DNA from: Dechloromonas sp. UBA6271
Lineage (GTDB): Bacteria; Pseudomonadota; Gammaproteobacteria; Burkholderiales; Rhodocyclaceae
Reading direction: 5' to 3'
Assembly (NCBI GenBank): GCA_002440665.1
Contig: DJUX01000061.1
Location: 28,816 to 92,815 of the forward strand
DNA length: 64,000 nt
The position numbers and the translations under genes were made by a program. The notes beneath the pieces were generated by a model. The model saw only the letters and a program-made list of their open reading frames with translations, did no database searches and had not been told where the DNA came from. The number at the start of each line of letters is the position of its first letter. Position 1 is the stretch's first letter. Positions 7,690-18,341 of the stretch are shown here, in pieces.

Positions 7690-8061
7690 TCAATGCACAG
7701 GATTTTCCGCCAGCCCCAATTTCATGCCTGCCGCAAGCAGTCGTTTGTCGCGCGTCCACAGCATCGCCCCCGGCGCGAGGCGTGTTGCGGCCAGCAGATG
7801 GGCGTCGATGTAACCGATGCCCATGCCGTGGAGGCGATTTCCCGTAATGAAGCCCAGCACTTCGGCATCCGTGGCGACAGGTGCCTGCGGCAATTCCTGC
7901 AAGGCTCCGAGTATGGCATCGCGATTCTGCAGGTTGCCCAGGGCGAGTTCGCCAATCACGAAGGGATGCGCCAGCACCTGCCCCTGTTCGAGCAGGCCGC
8001 TCAGGCGTTCGTCGCGCTGGCGCAGATGGTCAATCCAGATCGACGTATCGACCAGGATCAT
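7690..8061 (-). CDS. vapC: VapC-type PIN-domain ribonuclease toxin
   Basis: Type II toxin, a Mg-dependent endoribonuclease of the PIN superfamily, 123 residues. The acidic active-site residues are visible: Asp in MILVDTSIWIDHL, Glu in FVIGELALGNL (near residue 43), Asp in GIGYIDAHLLAA (near 92) and Asp in LWTRDKRLLAAG (near 112). Its start overlaps the end of the antitoxin gene by four bases (ATGA), the usual coupling. This is a plasmid/island-type stability module inside the islet that interrupts the arginase-helicase neighbourhood. Confidence 0.93.
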   Translation of the reverse strand: MILVDTSIWIDHLRQRDERLSGLLEQGQVLAHPFVIGELALGNLQNRDAILGALQELPQAPVATDAEVLGFITGNRLHGMGIGYIDAHLLAATRLAPGAMLWTRDKRLLAAGMKLGLAENPVH

Positions 8062-8255
8062 GGCGCTTCGGTCTGGCGTCTCGGCGGGGCGACGAGTTGC
8101 GGCTCGGAGCCGCCGAGCAGCGCCAGCCGCTTGGCGCTTTCGCGCTGAATCAAGGCGCGCAGGGCTTCGCGGATCAACGCGGTTTTCTCCGAAACGCCGG
8201 TCAAGGCCTGCGCCTTGGCGAGTAGATCGTCATCGAGAGCAAGCGTAGTGCGCAT
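8058..8255 (-). CDS. vapB: VapB-type antitoxin
   Basis: Antitoxin partner of the PIN protein, 65 residues starting MRTTLALDDDLLAKAQALTG. This is the VapB (PF09957-like) beginning, with a ribbon-helix-helix-type N-terminus that would bind the operon promoter and a proline-rich C-terminus (VAPPRRQTEAP) for toxin binding. I chose the ATG at 8255; a start at 8294 would add an untypical tail. The gene overlaps vapC by four bases. Autoregulation is expected from the family but no operator was identified. Confidence 0.9.
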   Translation of the reverse strand: MRTTLALDDDLLAKAQALTGVSEKTALIREALRALIQRESAKRLALLGGSEPQLVAPPRRQTEAP

Positions 8256-8440
8256 GGGGCCTCCTATTGGGTTAGGCATCAAAAGTAGCATCAATTGGTG
8301 ACTGATTCAATGACCAACGATGAGGCGTCGGGAATCGAGGAGCAGATGGCCACTTTGGCGTGCCGGGGCAGTCTTGCTCGGTTCGCATATGAACACTGCC
8401 ATGTTCGCGCGCCACACTCGGATCGTTAATCAACGCCCCA

Positions 8441-8629
8441 TCTGCTAAGATTCGCCCCACTTTTTTAGGCGTTTCTTCTTGTCCTCCCTTTCGGAAATCT
8501 TCGCTCCCGATGGCCCGCTGGCGCAGGCGATCAGCGGTTACCGCGTGCGCGACCAGCAGCTCGACATGGCCGAGCGCATCGCCGCCGCCATCGACGGCTG
8601 TTCGGTCTTCATCGCCGAGGCGGGGACCG
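8441..8629 (+). repeat. Direct duplication, copy B (intact locus)
   Basis: Right-hand copy of the 190 bp segment at 5264-5453. It covers the leader of the helicase gene and its first 50 codons. Its last shared bases are cggggaccg, immediately before the Walker A lysine codon region. Confidence 0.9.
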
Positions 8630-10404
8630 GCACCGGCAAGACCTTCGCCTACCTGGTGCCGGCGCTGCGTTCGGGTGGCAAGGTGATCGTCTCGACCGGC
8701 ACCAAGACCCTGCAGGACCAGTTGTTCAACAAGGACCTGCCGATGGTCCGCGATGCGCTAAAGGCGCCGGTCAAGATCGCGCTGCTCAAGGGCAGGGCCA
8801 ATTATGTCTGCCCCTACCACCTGGAGCGCGCGCTGGCCGACGGCCGCTTCCTGACCCGCGAGGATGCCGCCGACGCCCGCCGCATCGCGGTCTTCGCCAA
8901 GGTGACGAAAAGCGGTGACAAGGCAGAATGCCTGGAAGTCTCGGAAAACTCGCCGGTGTGGAACCACGCCACGTCGACCCGCGAAAACTGTCTCGGCCAG
9001 GATTGCCCGGACTACAAGGACTGCTTCGTCATGCAGGCGCGGCGCGAGGCGATGGCGGCCGACCTGGTCGTCGTCAATCACCATCTTTTCTTCGCCGACG
9101 TCATGCTGCGCGACGAAGGCATGGCCGAACTGCTGCCGGCCTGCAACACGGTGATCTTCGACGAGGCGCACCAGTTGCCGGAGGTGGCGACGCTGTTCTT
9201 CGGCGATACCGTGTCGACCGCGCAGATACTCGATCTGGCCCGCGATGCACGCTCGGAAGGCCTGACCAACGCCCGCGACTGCCTCGATTTGCAGAGCGGC
9301 AGCAAGGCGCTGGAAAAAGTCGCCAAGGATTTGCGCCTGGCCGTCGGCATCGATGCCGGGCGCTTCTCCTACGGTCAACTGCTGGAAAAGCCCGAATTTG
9401 CCCCGGCGCTGCAACTGCTGGAGGAAGAGGTCGCCAAGTTCGCCGCCATCCTCGAGACCCAGGCCGAGCGCGCCGAAGGGCTGGAGAAATGCTGGCAGCG
9501 CGCGCTCGAACTGGCGCAGCGCCTCGGCCACTGGCAAAAGGTGGCGGACGATGGCTACGTGCGCTGGGCCGAGGCCTTCACCCAGTCCCTGCAGCTCAAC
9601 TCGACGCCGCTCGACGTGGCGGAGATTTTCAAAAAGCAGATGGGCGGCCACCCGCGCGCCTGGATCTTTACCTCGGCGACGCTCGCGGTGCAGGGGAAAT
9701 TCCACCATTACTGCGCCGAACTCGGCCTCGGCGAGCCGGAGTCGGCCTGTTGGGAAAGCCCCTTCGACTATGGCAAGCAGGCGGTGCTCTACGCGCCGCT
9801 CGGCATGCCGGAGCCAAATTCCTTCGGCTACACCGATGCCGTGGTCGATGCCGCCTTCCCGGCGGTGGTGGCGGCCGGCGGTGGCGCCTTCTTCCTGTGC
9901 ACCAGTCTGCGTGCCATGCGTCGTACCCACGAACTGCTCAAGGCGCGCCTGGAAGATGAAGGTCTGGACATGCCGCTGTTGGTTCAGGGTGAGGGCAGCA
10001 AGAACGACCTGCTGCAACGCTTCCGCCACCATGGCGCCTCCATCCTGGTCGGCAGTCAGAGCTTCTGGGAAGGCGTCGATGTGCGCGGCGAGGCGCTGTC
10101 GCTGGTCGTCATCGACAAGATTCCATTCGCGCCGCCCGACGACCCGGTGCTCTCGGCGCGCATCGAGCAGATGCGCCAGCAGGGGCGCAACGCCTTCATC
10201 GAATACCAGTTGCCGCGCGCCGTCATCAACGTCAAGCAGGGCGCCGGGCGGCTGATCCGCGACGAAACCGACCGCGGCGTGCTGATGATTTGCGATCCAC
10301 GACTTTTATCAAAGCCTTACGGCCGTCGCGTCTGGCAAAGTCTGCCGCCAATGAAGCGGACCAAGGAGCTTTCCGAAGTGCTGAATTTTTTCGCCAGCCG
10401 ATGA
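8479..10404 (+). CDS. DinG-family ATP-dependent DNA helicase (YoaA-like)
   Basis: Superfamily 2, XPD-like 5'-3' DNA helicase with an iron-sulfur cluster. The 641 residues are closer in length to E. coli YoaA (636) than DinG. Visible: Walker A EAGTGTGKTFAYLVPAL (about residue 50), four cysteines in NYVCPYHL and ENCLGQDCPDYKDCF that should hold a 4Fe-4S cluster, NHHLFFAD, the DEAH box FDEAHQLPEVA, VGSQSFWEGVDV and the motif VI region QGAGRLIRDETDRG. The start is a TTG at 8479 with only a weak ribosome site; no better ATG precedes the conserved FAPDGPLAQAI. Its stop overlaps the next gene (ATGA). A truncated duplicate lies at 5303-5482. Confidence 0.92.
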   Translation: MSSLSEIFAPDGPLAQAISGYRVRDQQLDMAERIAAAIDGCSVFIAEAGTGTGKTFAYLVPALRSGGKVIVSTGTKTLQDQLFNKDLPMVRDALKAPVKIALLKGRANYVCPYHLERALADGRFLTREDAADARRIAVFAKVTKSGDKAECLEVSENSPVWNHATSTRENCLGQDCPDYKDCFVMQARREAMAADLVVVNHHLFFADVMLRDEGMAELLPACNTVIFDEAHQLPEVATLFFGDTVSTAQILDLARDARSEGLTNARDCLDLQSGSKALEKVAKDLRLAVGIDAGRFSYGQLLEKPEFAPALQLLEEEVAKFAAILETQAERAEGLEKCWQRALELAQRLGHWQKVADDGYVRWAEAFTQSLQLNSTPLDVAEIFKKQMGGHPRAWIFTSATLAVQGKFHHYCAELGLGEPESACWESPFDYGKQAVLYAPLGMPEPNSFGYTDAVVDAAFPAVVAAGGGAFFLCTSLRAMRRTHELLKARLEDEGLDMPLLVQGEGSKNDLLQRFRHHGASILVGSQSFWEGVDVRGEALSLVVIDKIPFAPPDDPVLSARIEQMRQQGRNAFIEYQLPRAVINVKQGAGRLIRDETDRGVLMICDPRLLSKPYGRRVWQSLPPMKRTKELSEVLNFFASR

Positions 10405-11534
10405 ACATCACTTTCGACAGGCTGCGCCAGCAGCAGCCGCAACTTTTCTCGAACGCCGCACTCACGTTGCCTGCCGCCGCCGGGCAGGGCATGGTGGCGC
10501 TCATTGCTGCCATCGAGGCGGCCATTGCGCTGCCTGCCTACCGGGCCCACGCGCTGGCCCAGGCGCCGGCCATCGCCCGCGTGCCGGTGGCGGCGCACGG
10601 AGTGTTCATGGGCTACGACTTCCACCTGACCGCCAGCGGCCCGAAGCTGATCGAAATCAACACCAACGCCGGCGGCGGGCTGCTCAATGCCTACCTGCTG
10701 GCGGCGCACGGGGAGGGCGCGGCGGGGGCGACGGTGCGCGCGGCGTATGTGGAAATGTTCCGCGACGAATGGCGTCTGGCGCGCGGCGCGGCGCCCTTGC
10801 GGCGCATCGCCATCGTCGATGAAAACCCGGCCGGGCAGTTCCTGGCGCCCGAGTTTGAGCTGTTCCGGCAATTGTTCGAGGAACACGGCATCGCCGCCGT
10901 GATCGCCGATCCGCAGGAGCTGCGCTGGGATGGCCGCGAGCTGCGCCATACCGGCCAGCCGGTGGACATGATCTACAACCGCCTCACCGATTTTGCCCTC
11001 GATTTTCCAGTCGACCGCGACATACGCGCCGCCTACGAAGCCGGGGCCGTGGTGCTGACGCCGCACCCGCAGGCGCATGCGCTGTATGCTGACAAGCGCA
11101 ACCTGATGCTGCTCTCCGATGACGCGGCACTGAGCGCGCTGGGCGTTGGTACGGTGACCCGCGCCGTGCTGTTGGCCGGCGTTCCGCGGACGGTTGCGGT
11201 CGACCCTGAAAAAGAGGCATTTTTCTGGGCCGGGCGCAAAAACTGGTTCTTCAAGCCGCCGGCCGGCTTCGGTAGCCGTGCCGCTTATCGCGGCGACAAA
11301 TTGACCAAAAAGGTATTCGAGGAAATCCTGCACGGCGGCTATATCGCCCAGGAAATCGCGCCGCCGTCCGAGCATGTCGTACTCGTCGACGGCGTCGAAC
11401 AGACCATGAAAGCCGACATCCGCTGCTACGTTTACGCGGGCGGGGTTCAGCTCGTCGTTGCCCGCCTGTACCAGGGTCAGACCACCAATTTCCGTACGCC
11501 AGGTGGCGGTTTCGCGCCGGTCTTCTTTTCCTGA
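10401..11534 (+). CDS. ATP-grasp-like protein of unknown substrate
   Basis: 377-residue cytosolic protein I cannot name. It has an N-terminal alpha-helical part, LIEINTNAGGGLLNAYL near residue 80, a Rossmann-like middle (RRIAIVDENPAGQFLAPEFEL), YADKRNLMLLSDD near 235, and NWFFKPPAGFGSRAAYRGDK followed by GYIAQEIAPPSE and MKADIRCYVY. The last elements look like the ATP-binding lysine, glycine-rich loop and acidic metal ligands of ATP-grasp ligases, similar to glutathionylspermidine-synthase-like or circularly permuted ATP-grasp proteins. That placement is an inference. It overlaps the helicase stop by four bases and precedes mobB by 17 bp. It carries two GTCGAC elements. Confidence 0.6.
   Translation: MNITFDRLRQQQPQLFSNAALTLPAAAGQGMVALIAAIEAAIALPAYRAHALAQAPAIARVPVAAHGVFMGYDFHLTASGPKLIEINTNAGGGLLNAYLLAAHGEGAAGATVRAAYVEMFRDEWRLARGAAPLRRIAIVDENPAGQFLAPEFELFRQLFEEHGIAAVIADPQELRWDGRELRHTGQPVDMIYNRLTDFALDFPVDRDIRAAYEAGAVVLTPHPQAHALYADKRNLMLLSDDAALSALGVGTVTRAVLLAGVPRTVAVDPEKEAFFWAGRKNWFFKPPAGFGSRAAYRGDKLTKKVFEEILHGGYIAQEIAPPSEHVVLVDGVEQTMKADIRCYVYAGGVQLVVARLYQGQTTNFRTPGGGFAPVFFS
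10991..11021 (-). repeat. GTCGAC dispersed element, in ATP-grasp-like gene
   Basis: Degenerate copy on the minus strand: TCGCGGTCGAC then TGGAAAATCGAGGGCAAAAT. It lies opposite in orientation to the copy at 11193 in the same gene. Confidence 0.5.
11193..11236 (+). repeat. GTCGAC dispersed element, in ATP-grasp-like gene
   Basis: GTTGCGGTCGACC then CTGAAAAAGAGGCATTTTTC. Read in frame as VAVDPEKEAFFWAG. Confidence 0.75.
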
Positions 11535-11551
11535 GCGAGTAAAATTCCGCC

Positions 11552-12058
11552 ATGAAAATCTTCGGCATCGCCGGCTATTCCGGCTCCGGCAAGACGACGC
11601 TGCTGGAAAAGCTGATCCCGCAATTCACCGCGCGCGGGCTCAGGGTTTCGGTCATCAAGCACGCCCACCACGGCTTTGACATCGACCGCCCGGGCAAGGA
11701 TTCGCATCGCCACCGCGAAGCCGGGGCGACCGAGGTCATGCTCTCGTGCAACGACCGCTGGGCCCTGATGCACGAGCGGCGCAGCGAAGCCGAACTGACG
11801 CTGGACGAATTGCTGGCCCGCCTGTCGCCCTGTGACCTGGTGCTGATCGAGGGCTTCAAGCAGGAACCGGTGCCGAAACTGGAAGTCTATCGGCCGGAGA
11901 GCGGCAAACCGCCATTGTTCCCGGAACGCAGCGACATCGTCGCCGTCGCCAGCGATGCCGACATCGCTACCGACTTGCCGCGGCTGCCGCTGAACGACGT
12001 CGCGGCCATCGCCGACTTTGTGTTGAACCATCTCCAATTGCAGGAACGCGCATGCTGA
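11552..12058 (+). CDS. mobB: Molybdopterin-guanine dinucleotide biosynthesis adapter MobB
   Basis: GTP-binding helper in conversion of molybdenum cofactor to its guanine-dinucleotide form, 168 residues. The P-loop GYSGSGKTTLLEKL sits at the N-terminus, followed by VIKHAHHGFDIDRPGKDSHRHREAGA and the LVLIEGFKQEPVPKLEV block, all typical of MobB. It is the first of four molybdenum-cofactor genes reading in the same direction (mobB-moeA-moaD-moaE) and overlaps moeA by seven bases. No mobA is present in the window. Confidence 0.93.
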   Translation: MKIFGIAGYSGSGKTTLLEKLIPQFTARGLRVSVIKHAHHGFDIDRPGKDSHRHREAGATEVMLSCNDRWALMHERRSEAELTLDELLARLSPCDLVLIEGFKQEPVPKLEVYRPESGKPPLFPERSDIVAVASDADIATDLPRLPLNDVAAIADFVLNHLQLQERAC

Positions 12059-13257
12059 GTTTCGAACAAGCCCTGGAAAAACTGCTGGCCGCCGCGCAGC
12101 CGGTCGAAGAAGTCCGCTCGCTGCCGCTGACCGCCACCGCCGGCCGCATTTTGGCCCTTGCGCAGCAGTCGACCGTAGCCGTGCCGCCGCTCGCCAATTC
12201 GGCGATGGACGGTTATGCCGTGCGGTCCGCCGACGTGACTGCCGTCGGCGTCTGCCTGCCGGTCAGCCAGCGTATCCCGGCCGGCACGGTGGGCACGACC
12301 CTGCAACCGGGCACCGCGGCCCGCATCTTCACCGGCGCCCCGGTGCCGCACGGGGCCGATGCGGTGGTGATGCAGGAACGCTGCGAACACGGCGAAAATG
12401 GCGTGATCATCAACCATGTGCCGCGCGCCGGCGAAAACGTCCGGCCCGCCGGCGAAGACATCGAGCTCGGCCGGGAAATCCTCAAGGCTGGCATCAAGCT
12501 GCGCCCGCAGGATGTCGCGCTGGCCGCCGCGGCCGGGCTGGCGGAACTGCCGGTGCGCCGCCGCCTGCGCGTCGGCGTCTTCTTCACTGGTGACGAGCTG
12601 GTGCAGCCCGGCGAGCCCTTGCCGCCCGGTGCCATCTACAACTCCAACCGCTATGCGCTGCGCGCCCTGCTCGAAGGGCTGGGCTGCGAAGTGCGCGACC
12701 TCGGGACCGTGCCGGACCAGCTCGATGCGACCCGCGCGGCGTTGCGCCAAGCGGCCGCCGACAATGACCTGATCATCACCTGCGGCGGCGTCTCGGTCGG
12801 CGAGGAAGATCATGTACGGCCGGCGGTCGAGGCCGAGGGCCGGCTCGATATGTGGCAGGTGGCGACCAAACCCGGCAAGCCGCTGACTTTCGGCGAGGTC
12901 CGTCGCCCCGACGGCAAGGCATGGTTCATCGGCCTGCCGGGCAATCCGGTGTCGGCCATCGTCACCTTCATGATGACAGTTCGCCCTTTCTTGCTGCGCC
13001 TGCAAGGGGTCGAGAAAGTGATGCCGCAAGTGCTGACGCTGCCAGCGGATTTCGACTGGCCGCGCCCCGACGTGCGGCGCGAGTTCCTGCGCGCCCGCCT
13101 CAACGAGGCCGGCGGCGTCGAACTCTTCCCCAATCAGGGCGCCGGCGTGCAGACCTCTCTCGTCTGGAGCAACGGTATCGTCGACAATCCGCCGGGGCAG
13201 GCGGTCAAGCGCGGCGATCCGGTACGCTTCATTTCCTTTCTGGAACTGCTGTCATGA
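12052..13257 (+). CDS. moeA: Molybdopterin molybdenumtransferase MoeA
   Basis: Inserts molybdate into adenylylated molybdopterin to make active molybdenum cofactor. The 401 residues have the MoeA domain order. Visible: PLANSAMDGYAVRSADV (about residue 45), RIFTGAPVPHGADAVVMQE (about 93), FTGDELVQPGEPLPPGAIYNSN (about 180), CGGVSVGEEDHV (about 244), GLPGNPVSAIVTF (about 290), and a C-terminal beta domain. The ATG overlaps mobB, and the stop overlaps the moaD start as ATGA, so translation of the cluster is probably coupled. Confidence 0.95.
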   Translation: MLSFEQALEKLLAAAQPVEEVRSLPLTATAGRILALAQQSTVAVPPLANSAMDGYAVRSADVTAVGVCLPVSQRIPAGTVGTTLQPGTAARIFTGAPVPHGADAVVMQERCEHGENGVIINHVPRAGENVRPAGEDIELGREILKAGIKLRPQDVALAAAAGLAELPVRRRLRVGVFFTGDELVQPGEPLPPGAIYNSNRYALRALLEGLGCEVRDLGTVPDQLDATRAALRQAAADNDLIITCGGVSVGEEDHVRPAVEAEGRLDMWQVATKPGKPLTFGEVRRPDGKAWFIGLPGNPVSAIVTFMMTVRPFLLRLQGVEKVMPQVLTLPADFDWPRPDVRREFLRARLNEAGGVELFPNQGAGVQTSLVWSNGIVDNPPGQAVKRGDPVRFISFLELLS

Positions 13258-13502
13258 GCGTCAAGGTGCTCTATTTCGCCGGCCTCCGCGAGGCGCTCGG
13301 CATGGCCAGCGAAACGCTGGAGCTACCGGAAGGCGTCACCACGATGGGTGGCCTGCGCGATTGCTTGGTCAGCGCCGGGCGGGAAAAGCTGGCAACGGCG
13401 AAGAACCTGCGCTGTGCGGTGAATCAGCACATGGTCGGGCCGGATGCCGCCGTCAAGGATGGCGACGAGGTGGCTTTCTTTCCGCCGGTGACGGGAGGTT
13501 GA
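13254..13502 (+). CDS. moaD: Molybdopterin synthase sulfur carrier MoaD
   Basis: Small ubiquitin-fold subunit that carries the thiocarboxylate sulfur to molybdopterin synthase. It has 82 residues, starts MSVKVLYFAGLREALGM and ends in the diagnostic Gly-Gly (FFPPVTGG), whose terminal glycine is adenylylated and thiolated. The start overlaps the moeA stop by four bases. The moaE start follows two bases after its stop. Confidence 0.93.
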   Translation: MSVKVLYFAGLREALGMASETLELPEGVTTMGGLRDCLVSAGREKLATAKNLRCAVNQHMVGPDAAVKDGDEVAFFPPVTGG

Positions 13503-13504
13503 GC

Positions 13505-13957
13505 GTGACCGTGCGTGTCCAGGAAGCAGATTTCGACCTCAGCGCCGAGTTGACCGCGCTCCGTGCCGGCGACGCCCGCATTGGCGCGCTCGCCAGCTTC
13601 GTCGGCCTGGTGCGCGACATCAACGACGGTGCCGGTGTCTCGGAAATGACGCTGGAGCACTATCCCGGGATGACCGAAAAGGCGCTCGAAGCCATCGTCG
13701 TCGAGGCGAAAGCGCGCTGGGACATCTACGGCGTCCTGGTCATCCACCGCGTCGGCAAGCTCCAGCCGTGCGACCAGATCGTCATGGTCGCCGTGACCAG
13801 CGCCCATCGTGGCGAAGCCTTCGCCGCCTGCGAATTCATCATGGACTACCTGAAAACCCGCGCGCCGTTCTGGAAGCGCGAGGTGACGCCCGAGGGCGCG
13901 CGCTGGGTCGATGCACGAGACAGCGACGATTCCGCCGCCACCCGCTGGCAGAAATAG
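13505..13957 (+). CDS. moaE: Molybdopterin synthase catalytic subunit MoaE
   Basis: Large subunit of molybdopterin synthase, converting cyclic pyranopterin monophosphate to molybdopterin with sulfur from MoaD. The 150 residues show the family blocks GALASFVGLVRDIND, MTLEHYPGMTEKALE, VLVIHRVGKLQPCDQIVMVAV, SAHRGEAFAACEFIMDYLKTRAPFWKRE; the last includes the conserved active-site lysine region. The start is a GTG at 13505 (VTVRVQEADF), chosen because it sits two bases after the moaD stop. A second GTG two codons later is possible. It ends one base before the stop of the convergent MFS gene. Confidence 0.93.
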   Translation: MTVRVQEADFDLSAELTALRAGDARIGALASFVGLVRDINDGAGVSEMTLEHYPGMTEKALEAIVVEAKARWDIYGVLVIHRVGKLQPCDQIVMVAVTSAHRGEAFAACEFIMDYLKTRAPFWKREVTPEGARWVDARDSDDSAATRWQK

Positions 13958-15418
13958 TCAGCGGAAAGTCCGCTGGGCGATGATGATCAGCGCCATCGGC
14001 AGCGTACACAGAGCCAGCAGGAAAAACACGTCGCCGCTGGCCAGTGTCAGCGGGCTGACCAGCCCGGCGCTGGCGCCGGAAAGCCCATGCAGGGCCTGCG
14101 CCCAGTCCGGGTGGAAGCCTTCCGGCAACACCGCCAGCCGGCGGGCGTAGAAAAACTGGAGTGCCACGGTCGACAGCGCAATGCTCGACGAAATGCCCAA
14201 CTGGCGGACGATGTTCTTGACCTGGTAGCCATGCGAGAAAACCTTGGGCGGCAACTCGACGAAGGTGCCGAAGGCGACCGGCCCGATGAAACACGGAATG
14301 GCGATGCCGCAGATCAGTGCCGGCAACAGCAGCAGGTGCCAGTCGTCCAGTCGCCCGGCCTGGCTGAAACCCAGGCAGGCGATCGCGTAGAGGGCCAGCC
14401 CGGCCAGCATGAAGCGGCGTGGGCGCGGTCGCCGGCTCGCGGCCGCCGCGTGTAGCAGGGCGGCGGCGACGCTGCCGAAAAAACTGAAGGAAAGCACCAG
14501 CGCGGTGGTCGTCAGCGACAGGCCGAGGCCTTCCTTGAAAAAGATCGGTAGCAGGAAGCCGCTGGTGCCGGCCATGAAGTAACCGAAAAAATACAGGGCG
14601 ATGCCCAGCAGGTAACGCCACTGGAACAGGCCGCGGTAGTCGATCAGCGGCCTGTCCTTTTGCCATTGCCGCCAGGCGAAAACGCTGAGCGCGATGATCG
14701 AGGCGATGCCCACGCCAAGCACCAGCGAGCGCGAGGAAGCGGCTTCGGAAGGGATTTCCTGGATCGCGTATTGCAGACCGAAAATCCCCGCCACCAGCCA
14801 CAGCAGCCAGCCCCAGTGTTCCTCGCTGCGTTCACCGACCGGCACCGTTGCGCGGGAGAGATGCGGACCGGCGACCCAGGCAACCGCGACAGCCAGCGGC
14901 ACGGCGCACCAGAACAGCGCCGGCCAGCCCCAGACCCCGAGCAGCCCGGCGGCGGCGAGCGGGGCGATGGCCGAGGCGCCGAGCAGGCTGCCGATGAAGC
15001 ACAGCAGCCCGTGAAAACGCGCTTCCGGCGGCAGGCGGTTGATTTCCATGCGCCCGGCGGTAAAGAAGGTGGCGCCGCCCGCGCCCTGCAGGATGCGGCC
15101 GAAGGTGAATTGGCCGACACCGCCGGCCGTCGCGCAGAGGATGCCGCCGAGGGCGAAGACGACCAGCGAGGCGAGGATGAAATCGCGATAGCCCAGGCGC
15201 TCGACCATCCACTGGTGCTTGTAGAGCATGAAGATCGAGGCTACGCCGTAGAGCGTGTAGGCTAGCGCGAATTCTCCAGGGGTCAGGGCGAGGCCGGCCA
15301 TGATCTGGCTCGCCGCGAACATCACCAGCCCGGTCTCGAAAAACTCGACGCAGGTGATGGCGGCGATGCTGGCGAGCAGGCGCGAGGCGGGCGGCTGGAT
15401 GGCGGGGGCAGAGTGCAT
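13958..15418 (-). CDS. MFS transporter, 14-helix (DHA2-like)
   Basis: Inner-membrane major facilitator superfamily transporter of 486 residues. About 14 hydrophobic segments and the family's QFTFGRILQGAGGATFFTAGRMEINRLPPEARFHG-type stretch (residues about 105-140) place it near the EmrB/QacA drug:H+ antiporter group. The substrate is unknown. An internal hydrophilic loop GERSEEHWGW lies near the middle. It is convergent with moaE, with stop codons adjoining, and divergent from clpB. No EmrA-type adaptor or regulator is next to it. Confidence 0.8.
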   Translation of the reverse strand: MHSAPAIQPPASRLLASIAAITCVEFFETGLVMFAASQIMAGLALTPGEFALAYTLYGVASIFMLYKHQWMVERLGYRDFILASLVVFALGGILCATAGGVGQFTFGRILQGAGGATFFTAGRMEINRLPPEARFHGLLCFIGSLLGASAIAPLAAAGLLGVWGWPALFWCAVPLAVAVAWVAGPHLSRATVPVGERSEEHWGWLLWLVAGIFGLQYAIQEIPSEAASSRSLVLGVGIASIIALSVFAWRQWQKDRPLIDYRGLFQWRYLLGIALYFFGYFMAGTSGFLLPIFFKEGLGLSLTTTALVLSFSFFGSVAAALLHAAAASRRPRPRRFMLAGLALYAIACLGFSQAGRLDDWHLLLLPALICGIAIPCFIGPVAFGTFVELPPKVFSHGYQVKNIVRQLGISSSIALSTVALQFFYARRLAVLPEGFHPDWAQALHGLSGASAGLVSPLTLASGDVFFLLALCTLPMALIIIAQRTFR

Positions 15419-15510
15419 CGGCAGGGCAAGGGGAAAGGATGTACGGTTCCAAGGATGCCAGATTACGGTTCATTGCGCGTAATTTGCCCATCCGGTACAC
15501 ACGAGCGGCA

Positions 15511-15538
15511 GTTGAAATTTGTCCCGGCGTCCTCATCT
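15511..15538 (+). promoter_or_regulatory. Sigma-32 heat-shock promoter of clpB
   Basis: GTTGAAA at 15511-15517 and CCTCATCT at 15531-15538 match the sigma-32 consensus CTTGAAA / CCCCATNT, with a 13-base spacer. The site is about 37 bp ahead of the clpB ATG. Confidence 0.8.
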
Positions 15539-15574
15539 ACCGGGTATCGAAAAAATTCCCCAAGGGAGACAGCC

Positions 15575-18157
<2,583 letters not shown>

Positions 18158-18178
18158 TCCAGCAGGCGAAATGAAAAT

Positions 18179-18206
18179 GGCGAGGCTGGTTGCCTCGCCG
18201 TTTTTT
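18179..18206 (+). terminator. Rho-independent terminator of clpB
   Basis: Stem GGCGAGGC/GCCTCGCC with a five-base loop TGGTT, followed by GTTTTTT, 21 bases after the clpB stop. Confidence 0.9.
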
Positions 18207-18341
18207 CTTGGAAAAGCTGGTTTTCAGATTCAGGCCGCTTTTCCCGGTTGACCGTAGGAGGCTGGTTGCTGATCCTGGGCTTGCCGCTCAGCATAGTCAG
18301 CCATCCGGCGGCAGTTCGGCCATTATTGCCTTGTCGAGTAG

